DNA of 64,000 nt from Linum tenue (taxonomy: Eukaryota > Streptophyta > Magnoliopsida > Malpighiales > Linaceae). The notes under the pieces were generated by a model that worked only from the letters and a program-made list of their open reading frames with translations, did no database searches and was not told the origin of the DNA. How positions within the stretch are numbered: the stretch's first letter is position 1; each line of letters begins with the position of its first letter. The stretch lies in assembly GCA_946122785.1 (NCBI GenBank), contig CAMGYJ010000002.1, positions 54,089,703 to 54,153,702 on the forward strand, read 5' to 3'. Made by a program: the position numbers and the translations under genes. Shown piece by piece: positions 59,269 through 64,000 of this stretch.

Positions 59269-59536
59269 GGCGTTTGTTATGGGATCGGATAACTGGCGGT
59301 CCGTTTAACTGTTTTGGCGTCTGTCTCAGTCTGTGATGAAAGTAAAGAAACCCTTGCCTTGAAGACTGAAGTGGTACATCATACTTCTATCATCTATGCA
59401 TTGCATACCGCAGAGGACAGGGGACGGAAGCCGGGTTCAGCCGGTTTATCCGAATGGACCGGGTCTAATTGGGATCTGGGTTTATGTGAGTGAATTGGAA
59501 TATTATGTTTTTTCCAATGTTTGTGAAACCATATTA
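59269..59536 (-). promoter_or_regulatory. TAF6 5' UTR and core promoter region
   Basis: Only 268 bp separate the TAF6 start codon from the LTR element at 59537. The 5' UTR and core promoter must be here unless transcription starts inside the retroelement. No convincing TATA box was seen on the minus strand, which is common for plant housekeeping genes. Confidence 0.5.
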
Positions 59537-61546
59537 TGATAGAAATCGATTTCTATCGGATTTTTATTATAATATTATTAGGTTTATTATTATTAAGATT
59601 CGTAGTCTTTAAGTCGTATTAGGTTAATTGTTAGGATTTTATGGTTCTTTTTTTTATATATGTACGTTGTTATTCGTCTATTCAAGAATATTAAGAAAAC
59701 TCTCCTAAACCCTAATCTTCCAATCCTCTCAATTCTTGATCTTAATCCTTCTAAAAGCCTAGGCCAATTCTCAATCTTATCTTCTCAAATCCCTAATTCT
59801 GTTCTTAAATCCCTAATTCTCACTCTCACAACCAGATCCGATAGAACCCTATTACCAGGTTTCTATCATTTGGTATCAGAGCCCCCGTTCTGATTCAATT
59901 GAATCTATATTCAATTGGATCTATCTATTCTTCGATCCATCTACCTCCACCACATATACCTCCACAATTCCCATCCACTCTCAATCACCAACACAGCAAC
60001 ACCAAATCCTCAATCTGCGTGAGACTGGGGGTGATTATTTCCCATAATCCCAACCAGCGCCCCACCCTCTCTTTGGCAAGACAAGCCCATGTGGATGCAA
60101 GTGAAATTTTATTGGCGCCCACAATTTTGCAGTCGCAACCTCTCCACTGATCAATGGCAATCAACCCCTTCGAGGCCCTCTCGGGGGCAATGGCGGCAAT
60201 CGAGGACACCCTCACTAAAGTCATCACCCAACAGTTTGCACAACTTCGGGTGATGATTGAAAACTTCTCCCAATCCACCACTGCCAAATACCAAGCCCTT
60301 GAGCAGCAAATTGAAGCGCTCGAACGGCTTCCGGCGTTGGCTGTCACGGTGCAAGAAAAGCCAGTCACTCAACCAGCCATGCTGAACGCACTAGTACCAC
60401 AACCACAAGCAGACAAGGGGATGCCGAAGGTGACCGTCCTGGATTCAACCATTCCGCCAACCAAAGCGGTGACTCCACAGCGTGGCGGGCAATGACTCGG
60501 TATCGACTTTCCACTAGTCAGTCGTATCTTCAGGAATCATACCGATAGCGTCGTCGACGACAGCTCCGAAGATCAAGGAAGCATCGACTACTACACTACG
60601 CCGGAAAGGAAGTGGACGGGCCACAATTTCTCAGCCAACTTCAATGCAGGGCAGCGAGATGTAGGGGGGTCGAGGCTCGTGAACTACAAGGAGCACAATT
60701 TTGGAGCAATTGATTATGGGCCACTTAGGAAGCAGTATGGGTGGGTGGATTATGGCTCGAGCCCTTTGAGCAATTGTCTCCAACCAAACCAACAATGGTT
60801 TGATCCAATGGACCTACATGGGTTGGATCTTGATTCAACAGGGCTAAGCAAAAGGGCTAATTATCGTGTATCATAGTCGCGAGACGATAGTGTTAAAACC
60901 ATGACAAGTGTATAGCGTGGAACAGAGTTGGAATGACTCCTATGAAGATTAACGTGAGTATAATGATGACGGGTACTGGCCTCAGCAACGGCGCCCTGAA
61001 GATAGCCGCACTCCGCCAATCAATACAGTTGCACGACGATTAAGCCGCGATTATGGAAGCGGGTTCACTCGCCGGCCAAGCTATAGAGACGAGGGAAGCA
61101 TGGCTATCGTGCTCCTTTGGGCTCCACATATCGATATGATTAGTAGCATTATTTTATTTGGTCAACCTTGCGGGCAAGGATGGTCTCAAGGGAGAGCGGA
61201 TGATAGAAACGGATTTCTATCGGGTTTCTATTATAATATTATATTAGGTTTATTATTATTAAGATTAGTAGTCTTTTAGTCATATTAGGTTAATTGTTAG
61301 GGTTTTATGGTTCTTTTCCTATATATGTACGTTGTTATTCGCCTATTCAATCAAGAAGAAGATGAATATTAAGAAAACTCTCCTAAACCCTAATCTTCCA
61401 ATCCTCTCAATTCTTCATTTTAATCCCTCTAAAGGCCTAGGTCGATTCTCTATCTTCTCTTCTCAAATCCCTAATTCTGTTCTTAAATCCCTAATTCCCA
61501 CTCTCACAACCAGATATGATAGAACCCTAATACAAGGTTTCTATCA
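59537..61546 (+). mobile_element. Complete small non-autonomous LTR retrotransposon (TR-GAG/TRIM type), TSD TATTA
   Basis: LTRs are 59537-59868 and 61201-61546, both TGATAGAAA...TTTCTATCA. The primer binding site TGGTATCAGAGCC (initiator tRNA-Met) is at 59871-59883. The polypurine tract AAGGGAGAGCGGA abuts the 3' LTR, preceded by CCTTGCGGGCAAGG, a phrase usual at this place in plant gypsy elements. TATTA flanks both sides (59532-59536, 61547-61551). The LTRs are similar but not identical; a 14-bp indel is visible. There is no pol, so it would need a helper. Confidence 0.96.
60154..60876 (+). pseudogene. Gag-like ORF of the small LTR element, one in-frame TGA
   Basis: One frame of 241 codons is broken only at TGA 60493-60495 (followed in frame by LGIDFPL). 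The first half begins MAINPFEALSGAMAAIEDT and has a predicted coiled coil (QALEQQIEALERL). The second half is rich in Gly, Tyr, Asp and Trp (for example KQYGWVDYGSSPLSN). The position after the primer site fits gag. No capsid or zinc-knuckle motif was seen, so the name is by position. TGA could derive from CGA by CpG decay. Confidence 0.6.
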
Positions 61547-61789
61547 TATTAGATGTTACACCCGAAAAGTTATTGGTAGGATATGTTGTAGTAAAATCGT
61601 GACTAACCAGTGGTTCAACCATTTTGTAACGCTAAAATCATCTACCATTTAGCATCCGGTATCCGATTTCATGTCTAACCAACCGGTATGGTAGGATTTC
61701 TTAAACCATGGGTTTTAAGTTTATGGGGGAGAAAAAGCTCAATTTAGAATTTTCAAGTTGAAAATCCACCGTGGAATTGCTAGATTAAT
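61547..61789. other. Spacer
   Basis: Short AT-rich stretch with no recognised feature. Confidence 0.4.
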
Positions 61790-62290
61790 TTCTCTTTCGT
61801 GTTGCCGTGTTGGAGAGTTCAAGCGTTCCTCAAAGGTGGTCTACATGGGAGTCTGTGATGCTCTTGATCAAGAAGTCATCCACATAGGCTTCGATGTTGC
61901 ACCCATCGGTATTGAAAGACTTTATCGGCCATTCTCTAGTAGGTTTCCCTCCGCGTCCTTGAGACATAATGCCATCGTGATGTAGCAGTACTTTCCAATC
62001 GGTATCATGAATGCAATCTTCTCTTGGTCTTCAACCTGCAAGAGACTTTAGTGATAGCCAAAAACACATGTCCATGAAGGATATCATGGCGTGCCCAATA
62101 ATTGTGTCAATCAGTTGATTGATTCTTTCAAAAGGGTATGCATTTTTGGAGTGGGCATTATTCAGGTTGGTACAGTCAATGAATACTCGAGTGCCACTAG
62201 ATGGCTTTGGAAGTAACACAAGGTTGGATACCAGGTCAAATACATCACCACCCTGGACGCTTTTGGCTTATGTAAACCCTTAAGGAAAGC
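61790..62290 (-). pseudogene. Ty3/gypsy reverse transcriptase relic
   Basis: The minus strand has FDLVSNLVLLPKPSSGTRVF, IDCTNLNNA, YPFERINQLIDTIIGHAMIS and FMDM (62031-62260). Then, in another frame, come EDQEKIAFMIPIGKYCYIT (about 61990-62050) and, after a further shift, EAYVDDFLIKS with the catalytic YVDD (61863-61892). Order and motifs are those of plant gypsy RT, closest in wording to Tat-type elements. Frameshifts and stops make it inactive. Integrase and RNase H were not found. Confidence 0.9.
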
Positions 62291-62388
62291 TTATTTCTTT
62301 TGCTTTCATAACCGTATCATCTTTGATATACTGGACCTACACCTGGTTCGGACTACAAGGTGTGTTTAACTATTTTTGGCCGGATACT

Positions 62389-64000
62389 GATGCATTGTCG
62401 CACATCGAACTTTACATTTATAAACTCCATCGTCGAAAATACTAGCTACCCCAACCTATGACAAGGGCACCCTAGATCGTCAAAGTAGTATAGTGGTGAC
62501 CGAGGTCGTATTCGAAGGGTCACAGTATCCTAGACTACTTTGGCTCGGTTGTTATCTAGTCAACCTGATACTTAACAAGTGGACAGTTGGCAATTGTTGA
62601 ACTAGAGGTCGATAGAGGAGAAGAGGTACTCAGGGTGCCTCGCTCGCCCTAACTACAAGAAATGACATGCAAAAGCATAAAAGGATGACTTATAGCGATG
62701 GAGGTGCGAAGATCGCTAACCTAAGGATCGGCTCAATGGTCATTCAACCGATCCCACTCCTACACCAATCTACTAGCCCAATGTCACCTCAGCTAGCTTC
62801 ACATAGAAGAGATAAAACTTATTTCCTCCAAATGGGTTCTACCCATCCAAATGTCAAGCCTCGGCGTCCTAGCATTACCTAGGTGGACGCCTAATAGATA
62901 GTGGTACGGTCGCCTCGTCCACCATACTAGACTCCTAGATTATTTATCTACTCCTAATTAGCTTAAGGCGCTCCAATCCCATATAATTCATCTACTCCTA
63001 AGTAGTAAGCTAGATGAAAAGAAATAGAGAGACAAGTCCATGCATAATTAATCATAGATGAAGCATAAAATGCTAGGAAAATTCAATTCATCCATAAATA
63101 ACAGATGGAGCATGAATAATCATCTACCACCTAAGTTGCAACTAGGGAAAATGGGATACAAACAATCCCACACTACTTGATGCAAGAAAGACAAACTTCA
63201 ACTAGAAATAGGCTATTAGGTTCATTGACATTAACAAATCTAGGCTAAAACATCATATTACATATCAAATCTGAAGTTAGGGTTTGGGGGACAAAGTCCC
63301 AAAGTACCTTGAGAGATTACCCCATGAAGAGGAGGAGAAGAGACATGCAAAGAGGGGAAGAAATCACAAGAAGGGTCTTCAAGTGCTGGAAATCCTCCTC
63401 CAAAGCTATCCTTCACTTCTTCTACTCCTTTTCTTCTCCAAGATTCTACTTTTCTCTCTAAACTCACTCTAAAATAAGAAATCTTTCAAAAGCCCTCTAT
63501 TCAAGGAGAGGAGCCCCCTATTTATAGAGTTCTGAGATGACGGGCAAGTTCACGGTTACAGAAGGGATATTCGTGGCCGCGATCTTGGCTTCATAAAATT
63601 TGGTCTTATCTTTCTTGAGAGATCGCGGCCTGACATCACAGTCACGGTCAGGGATGTCACGGATGCGATTTTTCTCGCAACCTTGGACAACGAGAGCTGC
63701 GAGTCAATTGTCGAGACTCTAGTCCTCCCTTGACGACTGCTTCTTCAAGTTCTCGCCCAAAGCTCCAAGTTTGAGGCCACGATCTATGCCATTGAGGACG
63801 TGATTGTCAAGCTCCACTTTGCGCCCTTGCTACCCGACCGTGATCTCCATCCCTTGGCCGCGATCTCTCATTTTTTCCCCATTTTCTACACTTATGACCT
63901 AATTTCGTGCCTAAAATGCATGTGTCATCTAATACACCGTAAATTGATGATAGTTTCTCCGATGAGCGAATTAAGGATGTATTGGATGAAATATCAACCA
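62389..64000 (-). mobile_element. Family D LTR, minus orientation, running out of the window
   Basis: Reverse complemented, it gives GGTGTATTAGATGACACATG and ATCACGGTCGGGTAGC (63830-63950), GGACGAGGCGACCGTACC (62905) and AATACGACCTCGGTCACC (62495), in the same order as the LTRs at 19685 and 5711. A GC-rich ATCGCGGCC/CACGGTC array lies at 63550-63870. The low end is taken at TGATGCATTG (62389). It sits about 100 bp from the RT relic, too close for a complete element, so a deletion or separate insertion is implied. Confidence 0.7.

Noticed and set aside
60154..60495. Separate host gene encoding a 113-residue coiled-coil protein
   Set aside because: It lies between two LTRs, after the primer site, and the frame continues past the stop, so it belongs to the retroelement.
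1..64000. CRISPR array, operon, phage or bacterial defence system
   Set aside because: No regularly spaced repeats with unique spacers, no ribosome-binding-site-linked gene runs, and all recognisable genes and elements are eukaryotic plant types.

Overview
This window is nuclear DNA of a flowering plant, probably a eudicot. The evidence is GT-AG introns in a plant-type TAF6 gene, AT-rich non-coding DNA, plant Ac-like and Tip100-like hAT termini, and plant Ty3/gypsy, Ty1/copia, LINE, SINE and TRIM remnants. Only one intact host gene is recognisable: TAF6 (minus strand, 56338..59268, 11 exons that join in phase into 543 codons). Almost everything else is transposable-element DNA at different stages of decay, much of it nested. 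No prokaryotic-style system, CRISPR array, operon or organellar gene block was found.

Layout. 1-2358: 3' part of an Ac-like hAT element with a RICESLEEPER-type transposase relic. 3456-3862: LINE tail. 3964-4655: non-autonomous hAT with a perfect 8-bp target-site duplication (TSD). 5711-10965: two-LTR gypsy-type element lacking pol. 10966-14500: LTR, copia, LINE and SINE pieces. 14529-15604: one hAT nested in another. 15613-19200: minus-strand gypsy LTR and 3' internal region. 19204-25450: LTR fragments, LINE and hAT remnants and unresolved DNA. 25450-28371: palindrome-rich repeat, then a TRIM split by a solo LTR. 29758-32027: MULE-like element with a 9-bp TSD. 32366-35345: LTR fragments, a fold-back element and a minisatellite. 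35346-37466: low-repeat intergenic DNA. 37467-38444: inverted TRIM LTRs. 38989-45145: a series of hAT and long-inverted-repeat MITEs. 45170-49923: minus-strand Athila/Tat-like gag-protease-RT relic split by two solo LTRs. 50930-52128: a second gypsy relic. 53410-56005: hAT-like and short gypsy elements. 56338-59268: TAF6. 59537-61546: complete small non-autonomous LTR retrotransposon just upstream of TAF6. 61790-64000: gypsy RT relic and a minus-strand LTR.

The clearest structural story is stacked insertion. Several insertions can be dated relative to each other because TSDs and interrupted reading frames remain. The two solo LTRs inside the Athila/Tat-like gag-protease gene are one example: removing each with one TSD copy brings the interrupted family motifs back together. 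TAF6 is the only gene likely to serve the host, as a histone-fold subunit of TFIID and possibly SAGA. Its upstream region is limited to about 270 bp by the 59537-61546 retroelement.
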